A stretch of 64,000 nucleotides of DNA from Cellulomonas humilata (GCF_013359775.1 NZ_JABMCI010000070.1:186001-250000), one strand, 5' to 3'. Positions 50,491 through 60,003 are shown, counted from the stretch's first letter. Translations and numbers: made by a program. Notes: generated from the letters alone by a model not told the origin.

Positions 50491-50760
50491 TCAGGAGAGT
50501 CGCTCCCGGAGGTGCACCTCCACCAGCTCGCCCGCCGAGCTCTTGCCGATCGTCGTGCACAGGGCCTTGCGCAGGGGGAGCCAGTGCGGTCCGGTGCCCG
50601 ACGGCATCAGGGTCGCGGCGAAGCCGTGCCCATCGAGCGTGCCGGTGACCTTGACCGCCTTGCGGGTACCCAGCAGCTCGGCGGAGCCGTCCAGCTCCAG
50701 GTAGGTGGCGAAGGCTCCGTCCTTCCGGATGGGCGCGGTGAACGAGGCGTCGAGGCTCAT
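50491..50760 (-). CDS. DUF1905 domain protein
   Basis: This 89-aa protein contains the DUF1905 pattern (FTAPIRKDGAFATYLELD, KAVKVTGTLDG, LPLRKALCTTIGKSSAGELVEV). Its start overlaps the preceding hydrolase stop (ATGA), so the two are translated together. It differs clearly from the other DUF1905 protein at 10030-10323. No function is known. Confidence 0.8.
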   Translation of the reverse strand: MSLDASFTAPIRKDGAFATYLELDGSAELLGTRKAVKVTGTLDGHGFAATLMPSGTGPHWLPLRKALCTTIGKSSAGELVEVHLRERLS

Positions 50761-51575
50761 GCGCCCAGGATCTCGCGGAGCCGCACCGCGAACGCGTCCG
50801 GCTGCTCGGCGAAGCCGATGTGGTCGCCGGGGAACAGGGTCGGTTCGAGGCCGAGCAGGTCGGCCAGCGCGCGCGAGGTGCGGTCGCACAGCTGACCGGT
50901 GGACTCCTCGCCGATGCCGATCACCAGCCGCGTCGGCGCCGCCGTGAGCGCGTCGATGTTCGGCCGGAAGCGCACGGTGTGCCGGATCATGTGCACGAAC
51001 TGGAAGTGCTCGTCGGCCGCTGCCTGCCCCTCGCGCGGGGAGCCGAAGAACATCTCGAACAGCTCGTCGGGCATCTGGAGGTTCCCGATGACCATGAACT
51101 GCTGCCACGCCGACCGGGTGTCGCCCGTCAGGTAGGTGGCGATCATGCGCTCGGTCTCTTCGTACAGGTCGGCGTGGTCGGGGAGCAGCTCCTCCAGGGG
51201 CGGCTCGTGCACGACCGCCGTGCGGACCAGCTCCGGGTTCCGCTCGACGAGCGCGAGCAGGCTGACGGCCCCGCCGCTGGACCCGAGCACCGTGGCGGGT
51301 CCGGCGTCGACGTGCCGGATCAGCGCGGCCAGGTCCGCGGCCCGGTCGACGGGGGTCGAGTCCTGGTCGGGGTGGTCGACCGGGCTGCGGTTGATGCCGC
51401 GGGGGTCGGTGGTCAGGACGGTGTGGTCGGTGGCCAGCAGGTCGGCGAGCGGTGCGAACGAGGTGGCGTCCATCGGGGCGCCGACGAGGACGATCAGGGG
51501 CCCGGTCCCGCGGAGCTCGTAGTGGAGCCGGGCGCCGGGGACGTCGAGGGTGGTGGCGGTGGTGAGTGTGGTCAT
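50757..51575 (-). CDS. Alpha/beta hydrolase
   Basis: This 272-aa protein starts at MTTLTTATTL. An ATG 11 codons upstream is possible but would reach to within 5 bp of the divergent sigma factor start. Landmarks are VLVGAPMDATSF (oxyanion region), the nucleophile elbow GSSGGA, and a His in PGDHIGFA. There is no signal peptide. No ribosome site is clear, so a leaderless mRNA is possible. It is divergent from the sigma factor gene with 38 bp between starts. Confidence 0.87.
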   Translation of the reverse strand: MTTLTTATTLDVPGARLHYELRGTGPLIVLVGAPMDATSFAPLADLLATDHTVLTTDPRGINRSPVDHPDQDSTPVDRAADLAALIRHVDAGPATVLGSSGGAVSLLALVERNPELVRTAVVHEPPLEELLPDHADLYEETERMIATYLTGDTRSAWQQFMVIGNLQMPDELFEMFFGSPREGQAAADEHFQFVHMIRHTVRFRPNIDALTAAPTRLVIGIGEESTGQLCDRTSRALADLLGLEPTLFPGDHIGFAEQPDAFAVRLREILGA

Positions 51576-51613
51576 GCCGGTAGGACTTGCGCGGCGGGGG
51601 AGAATCATCGGTC

Positions 51614-52558
51614 ATGACGGACGTCTCCGAGATCCGCGCACAGGACTTCACCGAGCTCGTCGCGCCGCTGCGGGGTGAGCTGCACGCGCACTGCTACCGC
51701 ATGCTCGGCTCGGTGCACGACGCCGACGACGCCCTGCAGGACGCGCTGCTCCGGGCCTGGCGGGCCATCGACGGGTTCGAGGGCCGGAGCTCCCTGCGTT
51801 CTTGGCTCTACCGCATCGCCACCAACACCTGCCTCGACGCGATCGCCCAGCGCGGTCGTCGCGCCCTGCCCGTCGACCTCGGCCCGTCGAGCGACCAGGC
51901 CGTCGTCGGCGACGCGCCCCAGACCGAGGTCGCGTGGCTCGGCCCCTACCCGGACGCGCGCTACGAGCAGCGGGAGTCGGTCGAGCTCGCGTTCGTCGCC
52001 GCGCTCCAGCACCTGCCCGGCAACCAGCGGGCCGCGCTCCTGCTCTTCGAGGTGCTCGGGTTCTCGGCCGCCGAGATCGCCATGTGGATGGACACGACGG
52101 TCGCGTCGGTGAACAGCGCACTGCAGCGTGCGCGGGCCACGGTCGCGGAGAAGGTGCCGGCGCGGGACCACCAGCCGGCGGCCGATGCGCGCGTCCGGGA
52201 GGTCGTGGCGGCGTACTCGTCGGCCCTCGAGCGCGGGGACGTGGACCTCCTGCTGTCCCTGGTCACCGAGGACGTCACGTGGTCGATGCCGCCGCTGCCG
52301 CACTGGTACCGGGGACGTCCCGCCGTGGGCGACTTCGCGACGACGGTCGCCTTCACGTGCGGCTCCTGGCGGCACGTTCCGACGAGCGCGAACGGCCAGC
52401 CGGCGGTCGCGTCCTACCTGCGGGCACCCGGCGAGGACGTCCATCGCGCCTGGTCGATCGACGTCCTCACGTTCCGCGGGGACCAGGTGGCTGAGCTGAC
52501 CGCGTTCATCGGCCCGGAGCACTTCGAGGCGTGGGGGTTGCCTGTCACCCTGCCGTGA
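51614..52558 (+). CDS. ECF sigma factor with SnoaL-like C-terminal domain (SigG type)
   Basis: This 314-aa protein has sigma region 2 at residues 15-85 (HCYRMLGSVHDADDALQDALLRAW), region 4 at about 125-180 (LQHLPGNQRAALLLFEVLGFSAAEIA) and a C-terminal SnoaL/NTF2-like domain (about 195-314). C-terminal domains of this kind modulate activity in related ECF groups, in place of a separate anti-sigma factor, and none is encoded next to this gene. It is divergent from an alpha/beta hydrolase/DUF1905 pair that it may control. Confidence 0.9.
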   Translation: MTDVSEIRAQDFTELVAPLRGELHAHCYRMLGSVHDADDALQDALLRAWRAIDGFEGRSSLRSWLYRIATNTCLDAIAQRGRRALPVDLGPSSDQAVVGDAPQTEVAWLGPYPDARYEQRESVELAFVAALQHLPGNQRAALLLFEVLGFSAAEIAMWMDTTVASVNSALQRARATVAEKVPARDHQPAADARVREVVAAYSSALERGDVDLLLSLVTEDVTWSMPPLPHWYRGRPAVGDFATTVAFTCGSWRHVPTSANGQPAVASYLRAPGEDVHRAWSIDVLTFRGDQVAELTAFIGPEHFEAWGLPVTLP

Positions 52559-52634
52559 GCCGTCCGGGTGACGGCCGCGTCGTTCGGGCGCCGCCCGGTC
52601 CGCGTCGCTCTACCGTCGACGCGGAGGTGGGGCG

Positions 52635-53033
52635 GTGCTGTTCGTGATCACCTGCTGGGTGCTGCTCCCCGTGGGGGTCGTGCTGGGCGTGCGAGCGCTG
52701 CGGCGGCGTGCCCAGGCCGAGCGCCGGCTGTGGGGTCGGCGGCCGATGTCGCTCGGGGAGGAGCTGCGCTGGCTGCTCGTCCTCCTGATCCCGTGGGGTC
52801 TGTTCCTGGCGCTCGGCGCCTACGCCATCGACAAGAACTGCGTCGAGGACAGCTTCTCGATGGAGCTGGCCCCGGGCACGACCGTCGCCGAGTACTGCAG
52901 CGGGGTGCTCCGGGAACAGTTCCCGGGCACCCTGATCGCCGTGACCACGTTCTTCGCGTCGGTCGCGCTGCTCTGGACCGCCGTTGTGCTGGTGGTCCGG
53001 GCGCGCGAGCGTCGGCGTTCGTGGATCAGCTGA
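52635..53033 (+). CDS. Two-pass membrane protein of unknown function
   Basis: This 132-aa protein has a GTG start after a GGAGGTGGGG run. Hydrophobic helices lie at about 1-20, 45-65 and 100-122. Between the last two is an extracytoplasmic loop of about 35 residues with two cysteines (KNCVED and AEYCSG) that could pair. It overlaps the LtrA gene convergently by 8 bp. No family recognised. Confidence 0.6.
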   Translation: MLFVITCWVLLPVGVVLGVRALRRRAQAERRLWGRRPMSLGEELRWLLVLLIPWGLFLALGAYAIDKNCVEDSFSMELAPGTTVAEYCSGVLREQFPGTLIAVTTFFASVALLWTAVVLVVRARERRRSWIS

Positions 53034-54228
53034 CGCCGGGCCGCCGGCGCTCCCGCCGTGGTCGTCCGTCCGCCGGCTTCTCCAGCACGAGCCACACCAC
53101 GACGGCCACGAGCAGCCACACGAGCACGCCGACCGACAGGTCCGGCCACAGGAAGACCAGCGCCACAGGAACCAGGATGCTCGGCACTCCACGGGCGAGG
53201 ATCCAGCGGCGGTTCTTGCCCACCAGCAGGGCGGTGACCACACCGATCGCGCAGTAGGCCGCGACCGCGCCGCACAGCAGCGTCCGGTACTCGTCGGGCA
53301 GAGGCTCGTGGGCGTGCTCGACGGCGACCCCGAGGGCGGCGGCCAGTGCCGCGAGCGCCCCGGTCAGCAGCGCGTGCAGGAGCATGACGATCCGTGGCGC
53401 GACCGTGTGCGGCCTGAGCTGGGGGATGCCCGCGGTCCCGTGCAGCAGCCCCGCGGTCCACACCGCAGCCAGCAGGGCGAACGCACCGAGCGCGACCAGA
53501 GCCGGGTCCCGGTTCCAGGTCTCGGAGTCGGCGGCGGCGTCGATGATCTGGATGAGGCCCTCGCCCAGCACGATGATGACGAACAGGCCGAGGCGCTCCG
53601 CGAGGTGCTCCTCGTCGGTGTGGGTGCCCTGGAGCACGAAGGGCCGGCCACCCCCGGGACCGCCCCGCCTTCCGCCCTGCCCGCGCTCCAGGCGCTCCTC
53701 GGCGTTCTGCATCGTGCGCGTGGCCGAGGCAAGAAGCAGCACGACGAGGTCGATGGCGATCCCGACCACCCACAGCCAGTACTTCAGCGGCGCGTCCACC
53801 CACAGGGAGACGAGCCACGGCACCGCCCCGAGCCCGTACTGCGCCAGCGGCCAGTCGAGCAGCACCTTCCCCCGCGCGATGACCGCACCGGAGAACCAGC
53901 GCAGCGCGACGTACGCGATGACGAACGCGTTGGACCGTGACCCGTGGATGCCCGGCACCGACGCCGCCATCACGGCGAGCCCGAGCATCGCGGTGATCAG
54001 GACGCCGGTGCGCGCGTCGTCGCCCGCGATGTTCCCGTACACCGCGAAGCCGGCCCAGGAGATCCAGAACGCCAGGTAGAGGACGGCGTACAGGCCGAGG
54101 GTGGTGGGCTCGGTGTCCTCGTGCAGCAGGTGGGCCAGCTGGCCGACGCCTGCGACGACCACCAGGTCGAAGAACAGCTCCTTCCAGGTGGCGTGCCGCT
54201 CGATGGTCGCGACGGGCTCGGATGCCAT
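53026..54228 (-). CDS. Low temperature requirement A (LtrA) family membrane protein
   Basis: This 400-aa protein has about ten or eleven membrane helices. The N-terminal ATWKELFFDLVVVAGVGQLAH and central EEHLAERLGLFVIIVLGEGLIQI are the LtrA signatures. The family was named from a Listeria cold-growth mutant; its biochemical role remains unknown. The ATG was chosen to begin just ahead of the conserved block. It is monocistronic. Confidence 0.9.
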   Translation of the reverse strand: MASEPVATIERHATWKELFFDLVVVAGVGQLAHLLHEDTEPTTLGLYAVLYLAFWISWAGFAVYGNIAGDDARTGVLITAMLGLAVMAASVPGIHGSRSNAFVIAYVALRWFSGAVIARGKVLLDWPLAQYGLGAVPWLVSLWVDAPLKYWLWVVGIAIDLVVLLLASATRTMQNAEERLERGQGGRRGGPGGGRPFVLQGTHTDEEHLAERLGLFVIIVLGEGLIQIIDAAADSETWNRDPALVALGAFALLAAVWTAGLLHGTAGIPQLRPHTVAPRIVMLLHALLTGALAALAAALGVAVEHAHEPLPDEYRTLLCGAVAAYCAIGVVTALLVGKNRRWILARGVPSILVPVALVFLWPDLSVGVLVWLLVAVVVWLVLEKPADGRPRRERRRPGVS

Positions 54229-54253
54229 GCGGTCAGTAGACCGCACCCGAGGC

Positions 54254-54292
54254 GGCGCCCGCCCGCCCCCTGGCAGGGGACGGGCGGGCGCC
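54254..54292. terminator. Terminator hairpin after the AA10 gene
   Basis: A 12-bp GC-rich stem (54254-54265 with 54281-54292), one unpaired position on each side, a further 5-bp stem (54267-54271 with 54275-54279) and a 3-nt loop lie 7 bp after the AA10 stop. Confidence 0.75.
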
Positions 54293-54299
54293 CGGTCGA

Positions 54300-55370
54300 T
54301 CAGTGCGTGCCGCAGGTGGCCGTCAGGCCGGTACCGCTGCCGTTGGCGATGAAGCCCGCGGTGGTGGTGCCACCGGCGGGAACTGCGCTGTTCCACGCAG
54401 CACTGGTGATGGTGTTGGCACCCGACAGGGAGCCGTTCCACGCCTGGGTCAGGCTCGCGCCCGCGACGGACGTGTGCCAGCCGGTCAGTGCGGTCGAGCC
54501 GGCCGTGATCGTGACCTCACCGACGAACGCGCCGGGCCAGGCGTTGACCACCTTCACCGTCGCCGTGCACGCGCCGGTCCCGCCGGTCGGGGTCGGGGTC
54601 GGCGTCGGCGTGACCGTCGGCGTCGGCGTCGGGGTGGGCGTCACCGTGGGGGTGGGCGTCGGCGTCGGGGTGACCGTGGGGGTCGGCGTCGGAGTGGGAG
54701 TCGTCGTGCCCCCGCCGATGTTGATGTCGCTGCACAGGTAGTACGGCTGGTCGAGGTGGCTGGCCTGCCAGATCGTGTAGAGGACCGCACGGCCGCTGCG
54801 GCCGGACAGGTTCACGTCGGTCTGGTAGAGCCCGGTGGTGCCGTAGCGGCCGGTCTCCTTGACCAGGTCGAGGTCGTCCCAGCCGAGCGCCTCGGTGGTC
54901 GGGTCGAAGCCCGCCTTCGAGACGTAGATGCGCAGGTAGTCGGCACCGTGCTTGGCGCCGTCGGTCAGGGTCAGGGTGAACGACGTCGGGACACCCTTGG
55001 CCACCCACGGGCCGACCGCGTCGAGGGCGTCGTAGCGCGGCGACTGCGTGCGGCCGCCGGAGCACAGCTGACCGTTCGGGATGACCGCCTGGTGGTTGCC
55101 GCCCACGTTCTCGCGGTAGAGCCCGTTCCAGTTCCACATGGCGTTCGGGTCGGCCTTCCAGGCCTGCCAGCACATGGGGTCCTTCTGCTCCATGGTGGGG
55201 TCGAGGTGGTTGCTGCCCCAACGCTCCCAACAGCCGTAGTTGCGGGTGGGTGGGTCGGTGACCGACCCGTGGGCGGACGCAGGCTGCGAGGTGATGACCG
55301 CAGCACCCAGCGCCAGGACCACCGCGAGGAGCGCGGTGGCCAGAGTGCGAGGTCGTGCTCGGACAGACAT
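54300..55370 (-). CDS. AA10 lytic polysaccharide monooxygenase with CBM2
   Basis: This 356-aa protein has a signal peptide cut at ASA-HG, exposing His34 as the N-terminal copper ligand. The second histidine-brace ligand is probably His141 (AKHGADYLRIY). Residues 34-220 form the AA10 domain. A Pro-Thr linker (222-262) leads to a cellulose/chitin-binding CBM2 (266-356) with paired cysteines (C268 and C353). AA10 enzymes oxidatively cleave crystalline chitin or cellulose; the CBM2 favours crystalline cellulose or chitin binding, and the preference cannot be fixed here. GAAGGGGA precedes the ATG. It is monocistronic. Confidence 0.93.
   Translation of the reverse strand: MSVRARPRTLATALLAVVLALGAAVITSQPASAHGSVTDPPTRNYGCWERWGSNHLDPTMEQKDPMCWQAWKADPNAMWNWNGLYRENVGGNHQAVIPNGQLCSGGRTQSPRYDALDAVGPWVAKGVPTSFTLTLTDGAKHGADYLRIYVSKAGFDPTTEALGWDDLDLVKETGRYGTTGLYQTDVNLSGRSGRAVLYTIWQASHLDQPYYLCSDINIGGGTTTPTPTPTPTVTPTPTPTPTVTPTPTPTPTVTPTPTPTPTGGTGACTATVKVVNAWPGAFVGEVTITAGSTALTGWHTSVAGASLTQAWNGSLSGANTITSAAWNSAVPAGGTTTAGFIANGSGTGLTATCGTH
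54585..54707 (-). repeat. 30-bp repeats encoding the Pro-Thr linker of the AA10 enzyme
   Basis: The ten-residue unit TPTPTPTPTV is repeated three times plus a partial copy, linking the catalytic and CBM2 domains. Such linkers are usual in actinobacterial secreted polysaccharide enzymes and are often glycosylated. Confidence 0.85.
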
Positions 55371-55505
55371 GGGTTCCCCTTCTCGAAGACGTCGTCGTTG
55401 ACCCCCCGGAAGCGCCCTCGCCAGCAACCGTGTCGCTGACGGGGCGACGGGGGCGTCCGTCCACCCTCACGACACCGGGCCGGGGTGACCAGGCGCCGAA
55501 GCGAT

Positions 55506-56327
55506 TCACACGCGCGTCAGCAGCCAGTCCAACGCGTCGGAGGCCGCACCCAGCACCGACACGTGCCCGTCACCGGGGCGCAGCCACAGCTCCGCCGACG
55601 GGATCCGCTGGGCCAGCCACCGGCTGTGCGCCGCCGGCACCACGCGGTCCGCCTCACCGTGCAGGAGCAGGACCGGGGCGGTGATGTCTGCGGGGTCGAA
55701 CCCCCAGGGCGCGACGTAGGCCAGGTCGTCGTCGACCATCCCGCCGATGCCGTCCTTCTGCGCCTCGCCGGCGATCTGCGCGAGCCAGCCCCAGACGCCG
55801 TCGAGGGCCGCGTGGTCGGAGGGCGTGAACATCTCCGGGTCGTACTCGCCGGTGGTCAGCTCGCGTTCGAGGGCGTCGCGGCCGTCGATGGCGGCGTGCA
55901 GCTCCGCGGTGCCGGTGGGGTTGATGCCGGCGAGCCAGTCGAGACCGTCGGCCGGGTAGGGCGCGAGGCCCGACCCGCTCACCGCCGCGACGACCCGGTC
56001 ACCGAGGAGCGCGGCGCAGGCGAGCGCGTGCGGACCGCCGCCCGAGTGGCCGAGGACCGCGAACCGGTCGATGCCGAGCGCGTCCACGATCGCCTCCACA
56101 TCGGTGGCAGCCGAGGCGATGTCCCGGCCGGGGTGCGGGGTGGAGCCGCCGTAGCCGGGCCGGTCGTACGAGACCCAGCGGATGGCCGAGCTCAGGGGCA
56201 GCAGCGGCTCCGGGGGCGTGCCCACGTTCGGGGTGCCGTGGTGCCAGACGACGGTGAGTCGTGGCTCGTCGACGGGGACGTCGTAGGCGCGCAGCGTGCG
56301 GCCGTCGGGTGCGCTGACCTCGATCAT
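55506..56327 (-). CDS. Alpha/beta hydrolase
   Basis: This 273-aa protein has HHGTPN (oxyanion region, about 29-34), SYDRPGYGGS, the nucleophile elbow GHSGGG (near Ser95), a likely Asp in HGEADRVVP and His in PGDGHVSV. It is a typical cytosolic esterase- or peptidase-like hydrolase. The substrate is unknown. It is divergent from the winged-helix protein gene with 53 bp between starts. Confidence 0.9.
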   Translation of the reverse strand: MIEVSAPDGRTLRAYDVPVDEPRLTVVWHHGTPNVGTPPEPLLPLSSAIRWVSYDRPGYGGSTPHPGRDIASAATDVEAIVDALGIDRFAVLGHSGGGPHALACAALLGDRVVAAVSGSGLAPYPADGLDWLAGINPTGTAELHAAIDGRDALERELTTGEYDPEMFTPSDHAALDGVWGWLAQIAGEAQKDGIGGMVDDDLAYVAPWGFDPADITAPVLLLHGEADRVVPAAHSRWLAQRIPSAELWLRPGDGHVSVLGAASDALDWLLTRV

Positions 56328-56380
56328 CGCCCGAGCCTAGGACGGTTGTGCCAGACCCCGGCGCCCGACACCATCGGCAC

Positions 56381-57562
56381 GTGATCCACATCGACGTCGC
56401 CGAGCGCCGGGCACGGCTGGCTCGTCGGCACGTGGTGGCGCCGCCGTTCCGGGTGGGTTCGGTCGAGGCTGCCGCGGAGGCCATGGTGTGCCTGCACGGC
56501 ACCGACCCCACGGGGCTCTACCTGTCCGCGTGGGCGCGGATGGACGACTTCACGGTGCCGGACCTCGACCGGGCGCTCTACGACGACCGCACGCTGGTCA
56601 AGCACCTGGCGATGCGGCGCACCCTGTTCGCGGTCACGCGCGAGCTGCTGCCGGTCGTGCAGGCGGCGTCGAGCAACCGCGTGGCGGGCGTCGAGCGGCG
56701 GCGGCTCGAGAAGGAGGTCCGGGAGGCGGGGCTGGTCGAGGACGCGGAGCGCTGGTTCGACGAGGTCACGACCGCAGCGGTCGCGGGCCTCGCCGACGGG
56801 CCCCTGACCGCGGCGCAGCTGCGCGAGCGGGAACCGCTGCTGGAGGGCGCCATCGCGTACGGGCACGGGAAGTCGTGGGCGGGATCGTTCGCGGTGGTGT
56901 CGCGCGTGATGACCTGCCTGCAGGCCGCCGGGACGATCGTCCGGGCCGGCAACCTCGGCTCGTGGACCAGCTCACGGCCCACCTGGGCGCTCGCCAGCGA
57001 CTGGCTCGGTGCGGAGATCCCGGCCGTCCCCGAGGACGTCGCCCGGGCGCAGCTGGTCGAGCGGTGGCTGCGCCGGTTCGGTCCGGGGACCACGCTCGAC
57101 GTGAAGTGGTGGCTGGGCTCGACGCTCACCGCCGTGCGGCGGGCGCTGCGGGACGTCGGCGCGGTCGAGGTCGCGCTCGACGGCGGGACCGGCTGGGTCA
57201 TGCCCGACGACGTCGACCCCGTCGGGCCGGTGGAGCCCTGGGTCGCCCTGCTGCCCGCTCTCGACCCGACGACGATGGGGTGGTCCGAGCGCGACTGGTA
57301 CCTCGGGCCGTACCGGGCGCAGGTGTTCGACTCGGTGGGAAACGGGGGCGCGACCGTCTGGGTGGACGGGCGGATCGTCGGCGGCTGGTCGACGAGGGAC
57401 GGGGCCGTCGACCTGGTCCTGCTCGAGGACGTCGGTGCTGACGCCCGCGCCGCCCTGGACGCCGAGGCCGACCGGCTCACCGCGTGGCTGCACGGCACGC
57501 CGGTCATGCCCCGGTTCCCCGCCCCGCTGGTCACCCCACCCCGGCGACCGCCTGCTGGATGA
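56381..57562 (+). CDS. Winged helix DNA-binding (HTH_42, AlkZ-related) protein
   Basis: This 393-aa protein has a GTG start before IHIDVAERRARLARRH. It has the long multi-winged-helix architecture of the family that includes DNA glycosylases AlkZ and AlkX (SLYLSAWAR-type segment after a GTDPTGLY turn, SRPTWALASDWLG, WLRRFGPGT). The QxQ catalytic signature of AlkZ is not evident, so glycosylase activity is uncertain. Its 3' end overlaps the convergent hydrolase gene by 32 bp. Confidence 0.75.
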   Translation: MIHIDVAERRARLARRHVVAPPFRVGSVEAAAEAMVCLHGTDPTGLYLSAWARMDDFTVPDLDRALYDDRTLVKHLAMRRTLFAVTRELLPVVQAASSNRVAGVERRRLEKEVREAGLVEDAERWFDEVTTAAVAGLADGPLTAAQLREREPLLEGAIAYGHGKSWAGSFAVVSRVMTCLQAAGTIVRAGNLGSWTSSRPTWALASDWLGAEIPAVPEDVARAQLVERWLRRFGPGTTLDVKWWLGSTLTAVRRALRDVGAVEVALDGGTGWVMPDDVDPVGPVEPWVALLPALDPTTMGWSERDWYLGPYRAQVFDSVGNGGATVWVDGRIVGGWSTRDGAVDLVLLEDVGADARAALDAEADRLTAWLHGTPVMPRFPAPLVTPPRRPPAG

Positions 57563-58247
57563 GGGCCGCGACCTCGTCGGGGTGGCTGATCATCGCGACG
57601 TGCGAGCTGTCGATCTCGACGGTCGTCGAGCCGGCGCGGGCGGCCATCGCACGCTCGGCGGCCGGCGGGATGACCCGGTCCGACGACGCGACCAGGTACC
57701 AGGACGGGAGCGTCTTCCACGCGGGCGGCCCGGAGGGCTCCCCGAGGGTCGCGAGCGCGGCGGGCCGCTGGGAGACGGCCATCACGGCGCCCACCTCCGG
57801 GGGCAGGTCCTGGCAGAAGGTCTGCGGGAAGATGTCGACGTTGAGGTAGGCGTCGGCGTTGCCCTCCCCGGCGTCCGGGAACGGGCGCACCGTGATGACC
57901 TGCGTGAGGTCCGGCGGCGGACCGTCGGCGCCGAGGGCCGTCGCGGCACCTGCTGCCTCTCCCTCCTCGAGCGCGAACGCCGCGATGTAGACGAGGGCCT
58001 TCACGTTGTCGGCGCCCACGGCCGCGTTGGTGATGACCGCGCCGCCGTAGGAGTGGCCGACGAGGATGACGGGACCCTCGATCGTCGACACGAAGGACCG
58101 GACGTAGGCCGCGTCCCCGGACACGCTGCGCAGGGGGTTGGCGGGCGCGTACGCGGAGATCCCGGCTGCGCTCAGGCGGCTGATGACGCCTCCCCAGCCA
58201 GAGGCGTCGGCGAATGCTCCGTGGATCAGGACGACGGTGGGGCTCAT
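57531..58247 (-). CDS. Alpha/beta hydrolase (EstC-like)
   Basis: This 238-aa protein begins MSPTVVLIHGAFADASGWGG. It has the nucleophile elbow GHSYGG (near Ser66) and a C-terminal His in DSSHVAMISHP, matching small plant-esterase-like/EstC hydrolases. It is cytosolic. It is divergent from the AraC-type regulator gene (187 bp between starts), which is the likely controller. Confidence 0.9.
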   Translation of the reverse strand: MSPTVVLIHGAFADASGWGGVISRLSAAGISAYAPANPLRSVSGDAAYVRSFVSTIEGPVILVGHSYGGAVITNAAVGADNVKALVYIAAFALEEGEAAGAATALGADGPPPDLTQVITVRPFPDAGEGNADAYLNVDIFPQTFCQDLPPEVGAVMAVSQRPAALATLGEPSGPPAWKTLPSWYLVASSDRVIPPAAERAMAARAGSTTVEIDSSHVAMISHPDEVAALIQQAVAGVG

Positions 58248-58434
58248 GGTCGGTTCCCTTCGGGCGACGGCGGGTGAGGCCAGTCTCCGGACGGGCGTGC
58301 CCGGATCGGTGGCCCCTGCGTGCACCGATCTGGTCCGGCCGTGCACGATCTGTCGTGAGACGGCAGGTGCCAGGGACGGGTCCTCGACCGTACGGTTGCT
58401 CACAACCGCGATGCCCGACTTGTGAGGTTCCGGT

Positions 58435-59403
58435 ATGAGCCTGGTCCTACGGTCCGACGACCTGCCGCCCGACGACCGCATCGAGATCATCCACGACGCC
58501 ATCTGGGCCGGGGTGCTGCCCGTCGAGATCGACTACGACCGGCCGGGACCGCAGATCGAGGTGCTCTGCAAGGTCGCGCAGGCGGGGCCGGTGAACTTCT
58601 CGTCCGCCCGGTCCACACCGACGATGCTGCGGCGGACCCCGGCCCTGGCGCGGCAGGACCACGACCCGACCGTCTTCCTCGCGGTGCAGGTGTCGGGCAC
58701 GACGATGGTCGCGCAGGGTGACCACCAGGCCGTGCTGCGCGCGGGCGACATGGTGGTCTACGAGAGCACCCGGCCGTACACCGTGCTCAACACCGACCGC
58801 ACCGAGCTGCACTACTTCCAGGTCCCTCGCAGCGCGCTCGCGCTCGCGGACGGGGCGCTCGCCGCGGTGACCGGGCTACGGATCGGGCCGGACAACAACG
58901 CGCTCGCGGCCGTGGTCGCGCCGTACTTCGACTCGCTCGGGAGCACCGACGTCCTCGACGACCCGACCGCCGCGGCCCTCGTCGCCGGGCCGAGCATCGA
59001 CCTGCTCCGCGCGCTCATCGCCACCCACGTCGCCGACCCCGGGCTCGCTGCCGCACCGCTGCACGGGTCGCTCGTCCTGCGCGTCCAGGAGTACGTCCGC
59101 GCGCACCTGGCCGACCGGGGCCTGTCGGCCGCGACGATCGCCGCGGCGCACCACGTCTCCGTCCGGCACCTCTACGCGGAGCTGGCGCGTGCCGGGATCC
59201 GGCTGGGGGACTGGATCCGGACCGCCCGTCTCGAGGCGTGCCGACGAGACCTGCGCGACCCCGCGTCCGCGCACCTCACCGCCGCGACCGTCGGGGCTCG
59301 CTGGGGGTTCGCCGACGCCTCGCACTTCGGACGGCTGTTCCGGGACGCGTTCGGCACGACCCCGCGGGAGTGGCGGCTCGCCGGGCCCGCGGGGGTGGCC
59401 TGA
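58435..59403 (+). CDS. AraC family regulator
   Basis: This 322-aa protein has an N-terminal cupin-like AraC-binding domain (residues 20-190) and a C-terminal double helix-turn-helix (about 215-315; ATIAAAHHVSVRHLYAEL and ATVGARWGFADASHFGRLFRDAFGTTPREW). It resembles regulators of the feaR/oxidoreductase type. It is divergent from the EstC-like hydrolase. The ligand is unknown. Confidence 0.92.
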   Translation: MSLVLRSDDLPPDDRIEIIHDAIWAGVLPVEIDYDRPGPQIEVLCKVAQAGPVNFSSARSTPTMLRRTPALARQDHDPTVFLAVQVSGTTMVAQGDHQAVLRAGDMVVYESTRPYTVLNTDRTELHYFQVPRSALALADGALAAVTGLRIGPDNNALAAVVAPYFDSLGSTDVLDDPTAAALVAGPSIDLLRALIATHVADPGLAAAPLHGSLVLRVQEYVRAHLADRGLSAATIAAAHHVSVRHLYAELARAGIRLGDWIRTARLEACRRDLRDPASAHLTAATVGARWGFADASHFGRLFRDAFGTTPREWRLAGPAGVA

Positions 59404-59473
59404 CCTGGGCGAATCCTCCGTCCGAGGGGTGCCGTGGGAGGATCGTCCGTTGTCCCACGACGAGAGGACGAGG

Positions 59474-59998
59474 ATGAGCGGTCTGTCGGGCACCCCGCGA
59501 GCGGTCTTCGTCGACCCTTCCGGGCGCCGGGGCCGCACGGTCCGGCGGGTCATGTGGACCCTCGGTCTCCTCGTGGGGCTCTACTGCGCGCTCGTCGTCG
59601 TCGCCCTCGTGCTCCCGGTCGGCATGAGCCGGCTCGCCGTCCCCGGCCTGGGCCCGCTGCTGCCCGGTCCGGTGGCTCCTGCGCTCGCGGACCCCGGTTC
59701 GGACAGTGCACCGCTCGCACCGCTGACCACCCCGTCGGCCACTCCCTCGACGACGCCGAGCACCACGCCCGCGGCGCGCGTGTCACCGACGCAGGCGACC
59801 GTGCCGGCAGCGACGACCGAGCCGGCACCCGCGGTCGTGGAGGTCCCCGTCGCGACGCCCACCCCGACGGCCGCGCCGGGCCGCTCCGCGGAGGCGCCCG
59901 GGCAGTCGGCCGACGCGCCGGGCAACGACCCGACCGCCAAGCCCGTTCCGGCGTCGACGCACGCGGCCGTCCCGACCCCGCGCCCGACCAAGGGCTGA
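59474..59998 (+). CDS. Single-pass membrane protein with Pro/Thr/Ala-rich tail
   Basis: This 174-aa protein has GAGAGGACGAGG before the ATG. It has a 28-residue cytosolic N-terminus, one membrane helix (about 29-50) and a low-complexity outside region rich in Thr, Pro, Ala and Ser (residues 75-174). It ends 5 bp before the polysaccharide deacetylase/glycosyltransferase gene, so the two are an operon. It may be a partner or spacer for surface polysaccharide synthesis. No domain recognised. Confidence 0.65.
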   Translation: MSGLSGTPRAVFVDPSGRRGRTVRRVMWTLGLLVGLYCALVVVALVLPVGMSRLAVPGLGPLLPGPVAPALADPGSDSAPLAPLTTPSATPSTTPSTTPAARVSPTQATVPAATTEPAPAVVEVPVATPTPTAAPGRSAEAPGQSADAPGNDPTAKPVPASTHAAVPTPRPTKG

Positions 59999-60003
59999 GC
60001 ACC